Positions 1 to 9,543 of a DNA stretch of 64,000 nucleotides are shown here, in pieces. This stretch comes from Marinobacter sp. HL-58. GTDB taxonomy: Bacteria > Pseudomonadota > Gammaproteobacteria > Pseudomonadales > Oleiphilaceae. The position numbers and the translations under genes are program-made. Location of the stretch: positions 124,001 through 188,000 of the forward strand of contig NZ_LIHP01000010.1 in the NCBI RefSeq assembly GCF_001314605.1. The letters run 5' to 3'. Under the pieces are notes generated by a model that saw only the letters and a program-made list of their open reading frames with translations, did not search any database and was not told the DNA's origin. Numbering within the stretch: position 1 is the first letter of the stretch; every line of letters starts with the position of its first letter.

Positions 1-659
1 CGGGCGGTGTTGGCGCGATCCGCTGACAGTTCCCAGTTGGTATAGCCGGGGCGGCCACTGAAGGGGGTGGAGTCGGTATGACCGGTGATGCTGAGCTTGT
101 TGTTAACGGTGCCCAGTGTTTTGGCCAGCTCGAACAGGATGTCCTGGGAATAGTACTTGAGCTCGGCACGGCCGCTGTCGAACATCGGGCGCTGGGAACG
201 GTCAACAATCTGGATTCGCAGGCCCTCGCTGGTGATGTCGATTAACAGCTGGTCCTTGAACTCCTGCAGGGTTTCGTTCTGCTCGATACGCTCTTTCAGA
301 TCCTGAAACAGCTCTTCCATCTGTTGCTGTTCCAGGGTCTGGGACAGTTCCTCAACCACCTGATCTTCAATCTGGATATCGCTGCTCTCGATATCCTCGC
401 TGCTTTCGTTGATGACTGATGCACTGCCTTCCAGGTCGACAGGATTGGGAGACCCGCCCTCGGTAAAGCCGACAGGGTCCTTGAAGTACCCCTCGACCGC
501 CAGCTTCTGCTCCGGGGAGGCCGTGGCAGTCAGCCAGAGCACGAGGAAAAACGCCATCATGGCGGTGGCAAAGTCGGCGAACGCCACTTTCCAGGACCCA
601 CCGTGATGCCCGGCGACAACCTTCCTTTTTCGTTTTACGATGATTGGCTGTTCTTCCAA
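1..659 (-). CDS. motB: Flagellar motor protein MotB (3' end beyond window)
   Basis: Stator subunit that anchors the MotA/MotB proton channel to peptidoglycan. The frame is open from a TTG at 659 to the window edge, about 219 codons. It starts MEEQPIIVKRKRK, then has the single N-terminal membrane helix with the plug-side motif (AFADFATAMMAFFLVLW) typical of MotB. The OmpA-like peptidoglycan-binding part includes SITGHTDSTPFSGR near the left edge. The TTG start is chosen because GGAG lies seven bases upstream and no ATG precedes the membrane helix. It follows motA by 29 bp on the same strand, so the two are co-transcribed. The C-terminus is outside the window. Confidence 0.93.
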   Translation of the reverse strand, partial: MEEQPIIVKRKRKVVAGHHGGSWKVAFADFATAMMAFFLVLWLTATASPEQKLAVEGYFKDPVGFTEGGSPNPVDLEGSASVINESSEDIESSDIQIEDQVVEELSQTLEQQQMEELFQDLKERIEQNETLQEFKDQLLIDITSEGLRIQIVDRSQRPMFDSGRAELKYYSQDILFELAKTLGTVNNKLSITGHTDSTPFSGRPGYTNWELSADRANTA

Positions 660-688
660 GAAACTGCTCCAGACGGCTCTTATTCAGA

Positions 689-1540
689 TTATTTCGAACG
701 CACGTGGTCGTTCAGTTCTTGGAACCCCGGTCGCTTATCCGACGGCAGGGATTTGCGGCCAAACTCGATGGCCATTTGCGGCGCCTGGCCCGACACTGTG
801 GCCACTATCGCCGATTTCACACACTCGTAGGCCTTGAGCTCGTAGCGGGCCGAATGTTCCATGGCGATGGAAACGGGCCCGACAAAGCCATAGCCCATCC
901 AGATGCCCAGGAAGGTACCGACCAGCGCAGCGGCAACGCTAAGGCCGATTTTTTCAGGCCCTTCGGTGAGAAAGTTCATGGTGATGACGATACCGAGAAC
1001 AGCGGCGACGATCCCCAGGCCCGGTAGCGCATCCGCGATCTTGTTCACCGCATGGGCCGGCTCTTCCAGTTCGTGCTGGCGGCTTTCAATCTCGTTCTCC
1101 ATCATGCCTTCCAGTTCATGGGTTGCCATATTCCCAGAGCTTATAATGCGCAGGTAATCGGTAATAAAGGCGAGCAGATACTTTGATTTCATGATCGCCG
1201 GATAACGGCTGAAAATCTGGCTGTCCTGAGGATTGTCGATGTCCTCCTCTATGGCCATGACGCCCTGTTTTCGGGATTTATCGAAAACCTCATACATCAG
1301 GCTGAGCAGGTCCATGTAAAAGGACTTGTTATAGGGCGAACCGGTCAACTGGTTGAGAATGCCCTTGCCGACTTCCTTCACCGTGTGCATGGGATTCGCT
1401 ATCACGAATGAACCCACTGCGGCACCGCCAATGATCAGGATTTCCGTAGGCTGCCATAACACCATGAGATTACCGCCATGGAGAACATACCCCCCCAGGA
1501 CGCTTGCAATTACAACAACTGCACCGATTATGAGTAGCAT
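689..1540 (-). CDS. motA: Flagellar motor stator protein MotA
   Basis: Proton-conducting stator subunit of the flagellar motor in the inner membrane, 283 residues, the usual length. The N-terminus MLLIIGAVVVIASVLGGYVL and the following segment are the first two helices. The cytoplasmic loop spans about residues 50-150. Two more helices follow, with PGLGIVAAVLGIVITM and the conserved AALVGTFLGI segment. Upstream of motB with a 29 bp gap; psd is divergent 180 bp away. A single MotAB pair is visible here; whether a second (MotCD-type) stator exists cannot be told. Confidence 0.96.
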   Translation of the reverse strand: MLLIIGAVVVIASVLGGYVLHGGNLMVLWQPTEILIIGGAAVGSFVIANPMHTVKEVGKGILNQLTGSPYNKSFYMDLLSLMYEVFDKSRKQGVMAIEEDIDNPQDSQIFSRYPAIMKSKYLLAFITDYLRIISSGNMATHELEGMMENEIESRQHELEEPAHAVNKIADALPGLGIVAAVLGIVITMNFLTEGPEKIGLSVAAALVGTFLGIWMGYGFVGPVSIAMEHSARYELKAYECVKSAIVATVSGQAPQMAIEFGRKSLPSDKRPGFQELNDHVRSK

Positions 1541-1720
1541 GGAAAGAGAACAAACCTTCTGTGATTGTTATCGGGAAACCGCGACTGAAGCCAGGCTGTC
1601 ATTCCGCTTTGCACAGATAATAGCAAGCACCGGTCAGAACCGCGAAGGTGTGAAACAATTTCTATACACGCGGCACGGTTTGGTAGACTTTGCTCCTTTG
1701 AGCGCCAAGGATCACCCCTG

Positions 1721-2599
1721 ATGTACGACAAGCTTTTTGTAACGGGCCAATACGTAGCACCGCAACTGGCCATTTCCCGCCTTGCCGGCCGCCTCGCAGA
1801 CAACGAAAGCGTTCCGGCGCTCAAAAATCGCGTTATAAACTGGTTTATCGGCCGCTATGGCGTAGACATGAGCGAAGCACTTGAATCGGATCCTGCCGCC
1901 TACCCCAGTTTCAATGCCTTTTTTACCCGTGCCCTGAAACCGGGCCTGCGGCCAGTGGACACACGTGAGTCTGTACTGGTGAGCCCTGTGGACGGCGCCA
2001 TCAGCCAGTTGGGCAGCATCACCGGCGGCCGGATTTTCCAGGCCAAAGGCCAGTCCTTCAACCTGAATGAATTGCTCGGGGGCGAACAGCAACGGGCCGG
2101 CGTTTTTGAAAACGGAGAGTTTGCGACCATCTACCTCGCTCCAAAGGACTATCATCGCATTCATATGCCGCTGGCCGGCACCCTGCGAGAAATGGTCTAC
2201 GTGCCCGGCAAGCTGTTTTCCGTCAACCCGACAACGGCAGAAAACGTGCCCAATCTGTTTGCGCGGAATGAGCGGGTTGTCTGTATTTTCGACACTGCGG
2301 CGGGGCCGATGGCCCTGGTACTGGTGGGAGCCATGATTGTCGGCAGCGTTGAAACCACCTGGGCCGGCATTGTGGCGCCGGGCCAACGCCAGGTTGACGT
2401 CACCCGCTACGATGGCCTCCAGAAGCCCATTCGCTTTGAAAAAGGCGAGGAAATGGGACGGTTCCGCCTGGGATCAACGGTGATCATGGTCATGCCCAGG
2501 GGCTCGGTTACCTGGAACGGGGACCAGGTCGCTGGTGGCAGAGTGCAGATGGGAGAGGCATTCGGAGAAATCACGCCCGGTCGGCAGGAAACGCAATAA
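1721..2599 (+). CDS. psd: Phosphatidylserine decarboxylase proenzyme
   Basis: Makes phosphatidylethanolamine from phosphatidylserine at the inner membrane. 292 residues. The C-terminal LGST motif (FRLGSTVIM) marks the self-cleavage site, with Ser about residue 252 becoming the pyruvoyl group of the alpha chain; KDYHRIHMPL carries the conserved His pair. The 3' end overlaps the 3' end of convergent epmA by 29 bp, so no terminator can lie between them. Psd next to the EF-P genes and motAB is a familiar gammaproteobacterial neighbourhood. Confidence 0.96.
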   Translation: MYDKLFVTGQYVAPQLAISRLAGRLADNESVPALKNRVINWFIGRYGVDMSEALESDPAAYPSFNAFFTRALKPGLRPVDTRESVLVSPVDGAISQLGSITGGRIFQAKGQSFNLNELLGGEQQRAGVFENGEFATIYLAPKDYHRIHMPLAGTLREMVYVPGKLFSVNPTTAENVPNLFARNERVVCIFDTAAGPMALVLVGAMIVGSVETTWAGIVAPGQRQVDVTRYDGLQKPIRFEKGEEMGRFRLGSTVIMVMPRGSVTWNGDQVAGGRVQMGEAFGEITPGRQETQ

Positions 2600-3557
2600 C
2601 GCCGGCCAGACTCTCCAGCCCCAGTTTCAGCATCAGCAACCGGTCAAGGCCCAGCGCCACCCCTGAGCAGTCCGGCACGCCTGAATCCAATGCTGCCAGA
2701 AATGCCTGATCAACGGGCATTTCCGGCTTGCCGGCAGCAAGTCGCGCCTGATTGTCCGCAACAAACCGACGCCGCTGCTCTTCCCCGTCCGTGAGCTCCC
2801 AGTATCCGTTACACAACTCTATCCCCTGCACATACAGCTCGAAGCGGTGCGCCTGCAGCAACCCGTCCTGCTCCGACACACGGGCCAGGGCCGCCTGGGA
2901 CTTCGGGTATCCGGTAACAAACACCGGCCCGAAGTCAGCCAGTGCCGGCTCAACCTGGTAACTCATCAGCAAGTCGAGACAATCGTCCCGGGTAAATGCC
3001 TGCAATTGAGCCGGCTCCAGCCACTGCTCACAGGCGGCAGACAGCTCCCTGTCACTGGCCAGAAACGGATCAATGCCGGCAAAACGCAGGAATGCCTCCC
3101 GGTAACGTAATCTGCCAGGTGTCTCACAACCCAGCCAGCCGCATACCAGTTCGCTCACTTCCGCCATCAGATCGTCGTCAGTGAACCCGGGGCGATACCA
3201 TTCAAGGAGGGAAAATTCCGGGTTGTGTCGCCGGCCGAATTCGCCATCCCGGAACACCCGCGCCACCTGATAGATGGGCCCGGAGCCCGCCGCCAGCAGG
3301 CGCTTCATGTGATATTCGGGAGAGGTCTGGAGCCAGGCGCCTGTGGAGCTGCCCGCAACCGGCGCCGGGCTGGCAGCGATACTTTCAATATTGGTATCGG
3401 TCACGCCGTAACGGCCCAATACCGGCGTTTCGACTTCCATCACGCCCCGTTGTGCAAAAAAACCGCGCACCCAGGCCAGCTGGTGTGCACGGCTTTCGAG
3501 GGCAGCCAGGGATGCGGCAGGCTGCCAGCCAGATGTATTGGTTACTCCGGTAGCCAA
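2571..3557 (-). CDS. epmA: EF-P (R)-beta-lysine ligase EpmA (GenX/PoxA/YjeA)
   Basis: Class II lysyl-tRNA synthetase paralogue that attaches beta-lysine to Lys34 of EF-P. 328 residues, with no anticodon-binding domain. It starts at residue 1 of the catalytic core region (GWQPAASLAALESRA) and has the class II motif 2 region with TSPEYHMKRLLAAG and FRDGEFGRRHNPEF. Motif 3 is GVALGLDRLLML. The start is TTG, immediately after the efp TGA (no intergenic base), and no better start exists before the conserved block. Direct fusion of efp and epmA into one transcription unit implies tight coupling of target and modifier. Confidence 0.93.
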   Translation of the reverse strand: MATGVTNTSGWQPAASLAALESRAHQLAWVRGFFAQRGVMEVETPVLGRYGVTDTNIESIAASPAPVAGSSTGAWLQTSPEYHMKRLLAAGSGPIYQVARVFRDGEFGRRHNPEFSLLEWYRPGFTDDDLMAEVSELVCGWLGCETPGRLRYREAFLRFAGIDPFLASDRELSAACEQWLEPAQLQAFTRDDCLDLLMSYQVEPALADFGPVFVTGYPKSQAALARVSEQDGLLQAHRFELYVQGIELCNGYWELTDGEEQRRRFVADNQARLAAGKPEMPVDQAFLAALDSGVPDCSGVALGLDRLLMLKLGLESLAGVIAFPADRA

Positions 3558-4133
3558 TCAGCCACCTTTGACACGGCTGACGTATTCACCGGAACGGGTG
3601 TCCACCTTGAGCACCTCGCCAATGGTGATAAACAGGGGTACGTTCACCACGGCACCAGTGGAAAGTGTCGCCGGCTTGGATCCACCCTGGGCGGTGTCAC
3701 CTTTCATGCCAGGATCGGTATCCACGACTTCCAGTTCAACAAAATTCGGAGGCGTTACCGTCAGCGGCGCACCGTTGTAGAGTGTTACGGTGTAAACGTC
3801 CTGCTCTTTCAGCCACTTGAGGGCATCACCAACGGCCTTGGCGTCCGCCGCGTACTGCTCGAACGAACCGTCGGTTTTCATGAAGTGCCAGAACTCGCCG
3901 TCTGTGTAGAGATATTCCATTTCCAGATCGATGACGTCAGCGGCTTCGAGGCTTTCACCGGACTTGAAAGTGCGCTCCCACTGGCGATTGGTCATCAGGT
4001 TGCGCAACTTGACCCGATTGAATGCCTGGCCTTTGCCGGGCTTTACGAATTCGTTCTCGAGAATGATACAGGGGTCGCCGTCCAGCAAAACCTTAAGACC
4101 GCCGCGGAATTCGTTGGTAGAATATGAAGCCAT
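3558..4133 (-). CDS. efp: Elongation factor P
   Basis: Rescues ribosomes stalled at polyproline. 191 residues from the ATG at 4133; the reading frame is open further upstream, but the start is fixed by AGGTGA seven bases before this ATG and by homology ([14 protein letters not shown]). Three beta-barrel domains are expected. The modified residue is Lys34 in KPGKGQA, which matches the Lys-type (EpmA/EpmB) rather than the Arg-type (EarP) system. First gene of efp-epmA; divergent epmB starts only 45 bp away. Confidence 0.97.
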   Translation of the reverse strand: MASYSTNEFRGGLKVLLDGDPCIILENEFVKPGKGQAFNRVKLRNLMTNRQWERTFKSGESLEAADVIDLEMEYLYTDGEFWHFMKTDGSFEQYAADAKAVGDALKWLKEQDVYTVTLYNGAPLTVTPPNFVELEVVDTDPGMKGDTAQGGSKPATLSTGAVVNVPLFITIGEVLKVDTRSGEYVSRVKGG

Positions 4134-4178
4134 GAAATTATCACCTGAAAAGATGCGTATAAAAATTCGAAGGTCGCT

Positions 4179-5219
4179 ATGATACAGCGAACCGCCACCC
4201 GTATAGAAGCCCGCCCAATCGATCACGACACGCGCAGTTGGCAACAGCTGCTGTCAGCCTCGGTTACAAGCCCGGAAGTTCTGCTCGAGCGGCTGCAGCT
4301 TGACCCGGCCACATGGCTTTCCGGTGCCCGGGAAGGTGACCGCCTGTTTCAGTTGCGGGTGCCGGAACCCTACCTGCAGCGAATCGTCCCGGGTGACCCG
4401 GCAGATCCCTTGTTACGCCAGATTCTGCCGCTCTCCGCTGAGGCCGACAAGCGGCCCGGTTTTGTTCGCGACCCGCTGCAGGAAAGCGGCGCCATACCGA
4501 TTGCAGGGTTGATCCGAAAATACCAGAGCCGCGCCCTGCTGATGGTCACCGGGCAATGTGCCATAAACTGCCGCTACTGTTTTCGCCGGCATTTTCCCTA
4601 TGACGAGAACCGGCTGTCGCCCCGGGACCGGGCGGACGTATTGTCGTCCCTGACTGACGACACCCGCATCAACGAGGTGATTTTCAGCGGCGGTGATCCG
4701 CTGGTGGCCAGTGACCGGCTGCTGTCGTCCTGGGCCGAATCCCTGGCGGACATCCCGCACATACGCCGCCTGAGGATTCATACCCGGCTGCCGGTGGTAA
4801 TCCCCCAGAGGGTTTGTGGCTCGCTTCTCGAGTGGCTTTCCTCAAGCCGGCTGCAGATGGTCATGGTCCTCCATGTGAACCACCCGGCGGAACTGGACAA
4901 CCACACCCGGCACGCCCTCGGGCGCCTGAAGGCGGCGGGTGTCACCCTGCTGAACCAGAGCGTGCTACTCAGAGGCGTCAATGACACAGCGGACGTACTG
5001 GCCGACCTGAGTGAGCGACTGTTTGACTGTGGTGTGCTGCCTTATTACCTCCACGCATTTGATCCGGTAGAGGGCGCTCATCATTTCGATGTCAGTGATG
5101 ACAGGGCAAGGGAGCTGGTCCGGCAGCTTATCGGCACCCTTCCGGGCTTCCTTGTGCCGAAGCTCGTCCGGGAGGTGCCCGACAAGCCAGGAAAGACCCC
5201 CCTGGACCTGTTTGCGTGA
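4179..5219 (+). CDS. epmB: EF-P beta-lysylation protein EpmB (lysine 2,3-aminomutase)
   Basis: Radical SAM, PLP-dependent lysine 2,3-aminomutase that supplies (R)-beta-lysine for EF-P. 346 residues. The iron-sulfur CxxxCxxC motif is in [15 protein letters not shown] about residue 125, followed by the glycine-rich SAM segment FSGGDPL and the C-terminal region with the PLP lysine ([15 protein letters not shown]). Divergent from efp with a 45 bp shared control region. Together with efp and epmA this is the full core modification set; the hydroxylase EpmC is not in the window. Confidence 0.94.
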   Translation: MIQRTATRIEARPIDHDTRSWQQLLSASVTSPEVLLERLQLDPATWLSGAREGDRLFQLRVPEPYLQRIVPGDPADPLLRQILPLSAEADKRPGFVRDPLQESGAIPIAGLIRKYQSRALLMVTGQCAINCRYCFRRHFPYDENRLSPRDRADVLSSLTDDTRINEVIFSGGDPLVASDRLLSSWAESLADIPHIRRLRIHTRLPVVIPQRVCGSLLEWLSSSRLQMVMVLHVNHPAELDNHTRHALGRLKAAGVTLLNQSVLLRGVNDTADVLADLSERLFDCGVLPYYLHAFDPVEGAHHFDVSDDRARELVRQLIGTLPGFLVPKLVREVPDKPGKTPLDLFA

Positions 5220-5445
5220 CACATTTGGCAAATTTGGCCCCAAATTACTTGTTAAACATTGTCAACTCGTGCTTTTCTCGCTTTTTGTTGTGCGTTTGCT
5301 ATTTTAGAGTGCAAAGAGTGATAACAATAAAAAGCTGTAATTGCAGCGTTTTCCATCTAATACACGCAGGTGCTTGCAGTTCCGGCCTGTGGTTCGTGGT
5401 GCAACCCGGAGTACCAACCGTGGTCCAGACAATTGGCGTGAACTC

Positions 5446-7254
5446 ATGGAAGGCATGATCCTGAAACCCGATCTCCGTGTTCCTGAACAGAAAACGGCGA
5501 GTCTCTCTTTTTGCCAGACTTCACCTAAAGCCTTCAGGGACTGGGTCAACCAGTTACCCATGGCCAATATTGGCGAGGCCTCGCGACAGCTCTATCACGC
5601 CATTATTGAACTCAACCAGCTGTTTATCTCACCCCAGCAACGCCTGCAATTGCTGGAACTGATTCGCCCGAAAATACACTTTGTCTGCTCCGAGCTTTCC
5701 AGGCATTACCTGGGCATGGCCGTGGCACTGCCCGAAAAGCAACGCAAGATTGCCAACCTGTCCCAGGCCCTCCAGCTGCACGCCGCCAGTGGTTACAAGC
5801 TCTGTGTACTGGAGTTCCTCGATAATGGCGGGCTCGACAAGAACCGCAAAGCCGTGGCTACGGCCATTCACCGGGCAATCTCGGAACTGGCGGCCACGAT
5901 TGTGCGGTCACACCAGTTGTATTGTCCCAGCCCGGCGCAGAGCTGGCTGGAGTGTCACCGACTGTTCCGGTTTGCCCATCGCAACAAACTTAACGGAATA
6001 TCTGTCGATGATGAAACCCTGAACCACCGTCGCAACAGTACGGTTGAGGACAGCTACAAACGCATTCTTCTGCTTGGCTGCGCCCGGCCAAACCAGTTGC
6101 GCCAGGCAGAACTGGCTCAGGTCTATGAGTTGTTTGAAAACTGGACCCACCTCGTTTCCTGCGGCCCGGATACGGACGACGACAGCCTGTTCGTGGTCAA
6201 TATGGAACGGGACACCGCGCCCATCTACCGCAGCCTGCTGGAGCAGAAGCCCGGCAACGACAGTTACAACTTCGATACCCGCGAATTGTCGGAACAGATT
6301 ACCGAATCACTGCATACCCGGAACCAGAAAGATGGCCAGAATGGCAGCCAGCTGGAGCTTCCCTCCCGGGTCAGTGATACCCTGCTGACTCATCTGAGCC
6401 AGGCGCTGGGCATTCTGGCGAAGCGCAATTTCAACCGCATCGCCAGCCAGGGAACCCTGGAAATATGCGTGGGGCTGACAGCTACCCACTATTACGTAGC
6501 CGGTAACAAGACATTCAACGAGTTCGTCAGTGGCAATGACAATGGCCGGCACGAACAGGACAACCAGTTTCTCCGATCGTCCCGTCGCAGAGAGGATGCC
6601 TGGGCCGGTGCCCACGATGCAGGCCCCAATGATGACCCGATTCAGTCTGCGGACACGCCCATCAACTTCCGCAACAGCATTGGCGCCACCCCCGACAGCG
6701 AATACGACCGCAGGCGACCCCAGTCTCATCATGCCCTGCTTATCAATACCAGCCCGGGCGGCTACTGTGTCGGCTGGGAAACCAACGTGCCGGCTTCGCT
6801 CCAGGCCGGGGAAGTCCTTGGTGTTCGTGAGCAGTCCAATCATCCCTGGAGCATTGCCGTCGTGCGCTGGATACGTCAGGTTCGCAATCAGGGTACCCAG
6901 GTGGGCATTGAATTACTGGCCCCCAGTGCTGCGCCTTGCGGCGTAAGGCTGATCCAGAAAGTGGGTAACAGCAGCGAATACCTGCGTGGTCTGCTGTTAC
7001 CGGAAATCAGTGTGGTTAACCAGGCTGCAACGCTGATTACACCACGGCTGCCGTTTCAGTCCGGGAGCCGGATATCCCTGCTCCATGACGGCCGGGAGGA
7101 TCAGGGCACCCTCTCCCGCAAGATCTCGGCGACCGGAAGCATCAGCCAGTTCGAACTCAAGCTCCAGAACGGCGGAACGACAACCGTGAGCCACTCGGCG
7201 CCTGCAACGGGCACCAGCGAGGATGAGTTCGATTCCCTGTGGCCGTCACTTTAA
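5446..7254 (+). CDS. Conserved PilZ-like protein upstream of fimX
   Basis: 602 residues from ATG 5446; the frame is open back to 5341 but that N-terminus looks non-coding. The first ~400 residues are helical and soluble with no motif I can name. The C-terminal ~150 residues (PQSHHALLINTSPGGYCVGW, then GVREQ and WIRQVRNQGTQVGIELLAP) resemble a PilZ-type beta barrel, but the canonical RxxxR before it is not clear. Its place between psd and fimX matches the position of PA4958 in P. aeruginosa, which suggests a role with c-di-GMP and pili; this is inference. 226 bp of AT-rich sequence precede it and probably contain the promoter. Confidence 0.7.
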   Translation: MEGMILKPDLRVPEQKTASLSFCQTSPKAFRDWVNQLPMANIGEASRQLYHAIIELNQLFISPQQRLQLLELIRPKIHFVCSELSRHYLGMAVALPEKQRKIANLSQALQLHAASGYKLCVLEFLDNGGLDKNRKAVATAIHRAISELAATIVRSHQLYCPSPAQSWLECHRLFRFAHRNKLNGISVDDETLNHRRNSTVEDSYKRILLLGCARPNQLRQAELAQVYELFENWTHLVSCGPDTDDDSLFVVNMERDTAPIYRSLLEQKPGNDSYNFDTRELSEQITESLHTRNQKDGQNGSQLELPSRVSDTLLTHLSQALGILAKRNFNRIASQGTLEICVGLTATHYYVAGNKTFNEFVSGNDNGRHEQDNQFLRSSRRREDAWAGAHDAGPNDDPIQSADTPINFRNSIGATPDSEYDRRRPQSHHALLINTSPGGYCVGWETNVPASLQAGEVLGVREQSNHPWSIAVVRWIRQVRNQGTQVGIELLAPSAAPCGVRLIQKVGNSSEYLRGLLLPEISVVNQAATLITPRLPFQSGSRISLLHDGREDQGTLSRKISATGSISQFELKLQNGGTTTVSHSAPATGTSEDEFDSLWPSL

Positions 7255-7406
7255 GGTTTGATTTCAGACAATCCCAAGCGCCACGACCGGCGCCAAGGGT
7301 TGTTATTGAACAGTAACCCCTGCATCATTCAGCGTTAGTGGAAGACCGGCTCTACACTCATTAAACCGGCCGGCACAGACAACGCGCATCACGAGACACC
7401 TGACGA

Positions 7407-9494
7407 ATGCAGAAAAAGAACGCAACCGTACACCTGCTGATCCTCGACCCCTCACAAAATGACGCTGAAACCCTCGTCAGCCTGCTCCGGAACTCGGGCA
7501 AGGCCACGAGGGCCCACCGTATTACCTCCGAGGAAGACCTTGAGGAGACTCTGAAGGCGGGCAACTGGGATCTGTTACTGGCACGGGACGAAGCTGACCA
7601 GGAATTCGGACCGGATGGCGCGCTGGCAATGATTCGCCGGATGGACAAGGATATTCCGTTCATTCTGCTGACCACGGAATTCAGCCGTGAGCGCACCGTT
7701 GCCATAATGAAAGCCGGTGCCCAGGATACGGTGCCATTCGAGAATACGGATCAGCTTGTGCTCGTGGTTAACCGGGAACTGAGTGCCCTGGAGGACCGCC
7801 GGAGACGCAGAACCCTCGAATCCCACCTGAGGGAGGCAGAGCAGCGTTGCCAGTTGCTGCTGGAAAGTTCCAAGGACGCCATTGCCTACATCAACGATGG
7901 CATGCACATCTACGCCAACCAGTCCTACATGGAGTTCCTTGGCTACGACGACATTGACGACCTGATCTGCATACCGGTACTGGATACCCTGACGCCGGAA
8001 AGCCAGGAAAAATACAAGGAGTTCATGAAGTCCTTCGCCGAAAGCGGTGAAGACGGCGTGACCATGAACTGCGTGGCCCGCCGCAGCGATGACCAGGAAC
8101 TCAATGTCACCATGTCTGTGTCTGCAGCCACCTATGATGGCGAGACCTGCACCCAGATCGTGATCCAGCCGGAACACAGTGACGCTGAACTTGAAGAAAA
8201 GATCCGCCAGATCAGCAGCCAGGATCTGCTGACCGGCCTGTACAACCGTCAGTACCTGATGGATGCCCTGGGTCAGGCGATAGCGACAGCCGGCAAGGAC
8301 AACCAGACCGGCGCACTGGCCTACATCGCGCTTGATAATTTCATGAGTCTGAAGGGCCAGGTGGGCATAACCGGCGCTGATCTCATGCTGGGTGACCTGG
8401 CAACCCTGCTCAAGGAGCAGACGCCTGAGAACATGATCCTTGCCCGTCTGAGTGACGACGCTTTCTGCCTGCTGTGCCAGCCCTGCGAAGAAAAAACCAT
8501 GGCTGAGCTGTGTGAGACCCTGTGCAAGAAGGTGGAGGATCACCTCTTTGACATCAACGGTCGCACCGTTCAGCTGACACTGAGTATTGGTGTGGCAGCC
8601 ATCACGGAAAACGCCCCCAAGGCCCCTGACCTTATGGGACGGGCCCATACCGCGTCTTCGGAGCTCAAGAAGAAAGAGGGCCATGAACAGGGCAACGGCG
8701 TACTGGTCTACAACCCGGCCGATTATGAATCCCTGGATGAAAGCAACTCGGCCGACGCCATACAGAAAGCGCTGGACGATAACCGTTTCAAGCTGCTGTT
8801 CCAGCCCATTATCAACCTCCGGGGCGAGGGGGAAGAACACTACGAGGCCTTCGTCCGGATGCTGAACAAGGATAACGAGGAAGTATCCCCCTACGACTTC
8901 CTGCCCCCGGTCGGGCCCTCGGAAATGGCCATCAAGATCGACCGCTGGGTTATCCTGCAGACCATCAAGCAGCTGTCCAGCCACCGTTCAAGGGGCCATG
9001 ACACCCGGCTGTTCCTGAACGTGACAGCAGAGACCCTGGAAGACAAGACATTCACCCCCTGGCTGAGCGTGGCGCTGAAGGCGGCTCGCCTGCCGGGAGA
9101 TTCGCTGATTTTCCAGATTCGCGAAGGCGACGCCAACAACTACATGAAACAGGCCAAGGATTTTGCCAAGGCGGTTCATGAGTTACACGCCAAGGTCTCC
9201 ATCTGCCAGTTCGGGTGCGCACTGAATCCGTTCAATACACTCAAACACATTGATGTGGATTACGTGAAAATTGATGGTTCGTTTACCGAAGAGGTTCAGA
9301 AAAAGGACGAAGCCAAAGAGGAGGTCAAGGAAATGATCAAGAGCCTGCAAAGCGCCGGCAAGCTGACCATCGTACCGCTGGTAGAGAATGCCGGCGTACT
9401 GGCTACCCTGTGGCAGGCCGGCGTGAACTACATCCAGGGCTACTACCTGCAGGCACCGGTACCGGAAATGAACTACGATTTCGGCGACCAATAG
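7407..9494 (+). CDS. fimX: FimX-like REC-PAS-GGDEF-EAL protein
   Basis: Probable c-di-GMP receptor that governs type IV pilus assembly and twitching at the cell pole. 695 residues; P. aeruginosa FimX is about the same length with the same domain order. Receiver-like domain 1-125 (no convincing phospho-acceptor Asp), PAS about 145-255, GGDEF about 270-425 starting DLLTGLYNRQYL, EAL about 440-690. The GGDEF signature is replaced by SDDAF (349-353) and EAL by EAF (YEAFVRML), so both enzymatic sites look inactive, as in FimX. It follows the PilZ-like gene by 152 bp and faces serB. Confidence 0.88.
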   Translation: MQKKNATVHLLILDPSQNDAETLVSLLRNSGKATRAHRITSEEDLEETLKAGNWDLLLARDEADQEFGPDGALAMIRRMDKDIPFILLTTEFSRERTVAIMKAGAQDTVPFENTDQLVLVVNRELSALEDRRRRRTLESHLREAEQRCQLLLESSKDAIAYINDGMHIYANQSYMEFLGYDDIDDLICIPVLDTLTPESQEKYKEFMKSFAESGEDGVTMNCVARRSDDQELNVTMSVSAATYDGETCTQIVIQPEHSDAELEEKIRQISSQDLLTGLYNRQYLMDALGQAIATAGKDNQTGALAYIALDNFMSLKGQVGITGADLMLGDLATLLKEQTPENMILARLSDDAFCLLCQPCEEKTMAELCETLCKKVEDHLFDINGRTVQLTLSIGVAAITENAPKAPDLMGRAHTASSELKKKEGHEQGNGVLVYNPADYESLDESNSADAIQKALDDNRFKLLFQPIINLRGEGEEHYEAFVRMLNKDNEEVSPYDFLPPVGPSEMAIKIDRWVILQTIKQLSSHRSRGHDTRLFLNVTAETLEDKTFTPWLSVALKAARLPGDSLIFQIREGDANNYMKQAKDFAKAVHELHAKVSICQFGCALNPFNTLKHIDVDYVKIDGSFTEEVQKKDEAKEEVKEMIKSLQSAGKLTIVPLVENAGVLATLWQAGVNYIQGYYLQAPVPEMNYDFGDQ

Positions 9495-9508
9495 GAAATA
9501 CGCAGGTT

Positions 9509-9536
9509 CATGGGCCGACCTACTGGCCGGCCCATG
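9509..9536. terminator. Hairpin between convergent fimX and serB
   Basis: Arms 9509-9520 and 9525-9536 (CATGGGCCG paired with CGGCCCATG plus CC/GG) with one mismatch and a TACT loop. It lies in the 49 bp between two convergent stops. There is no U-tract on either side, so it may be a weak or structure-only terminator. Confidence 0.45.
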
Positions 9537-9543
9537 CAGACAA

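Noticed and set aside
3225..4127. 300-codon plus-strand ORF opposite epmA/efp
   Set aside because: Antisense shadow over two well-identified genes.
7575..8984. 469-codon minus-strand ORF opposite fimX
   Set aside because: Antisense shadow; composition is unlike a real protein and the plus frame carries all FimX domains.
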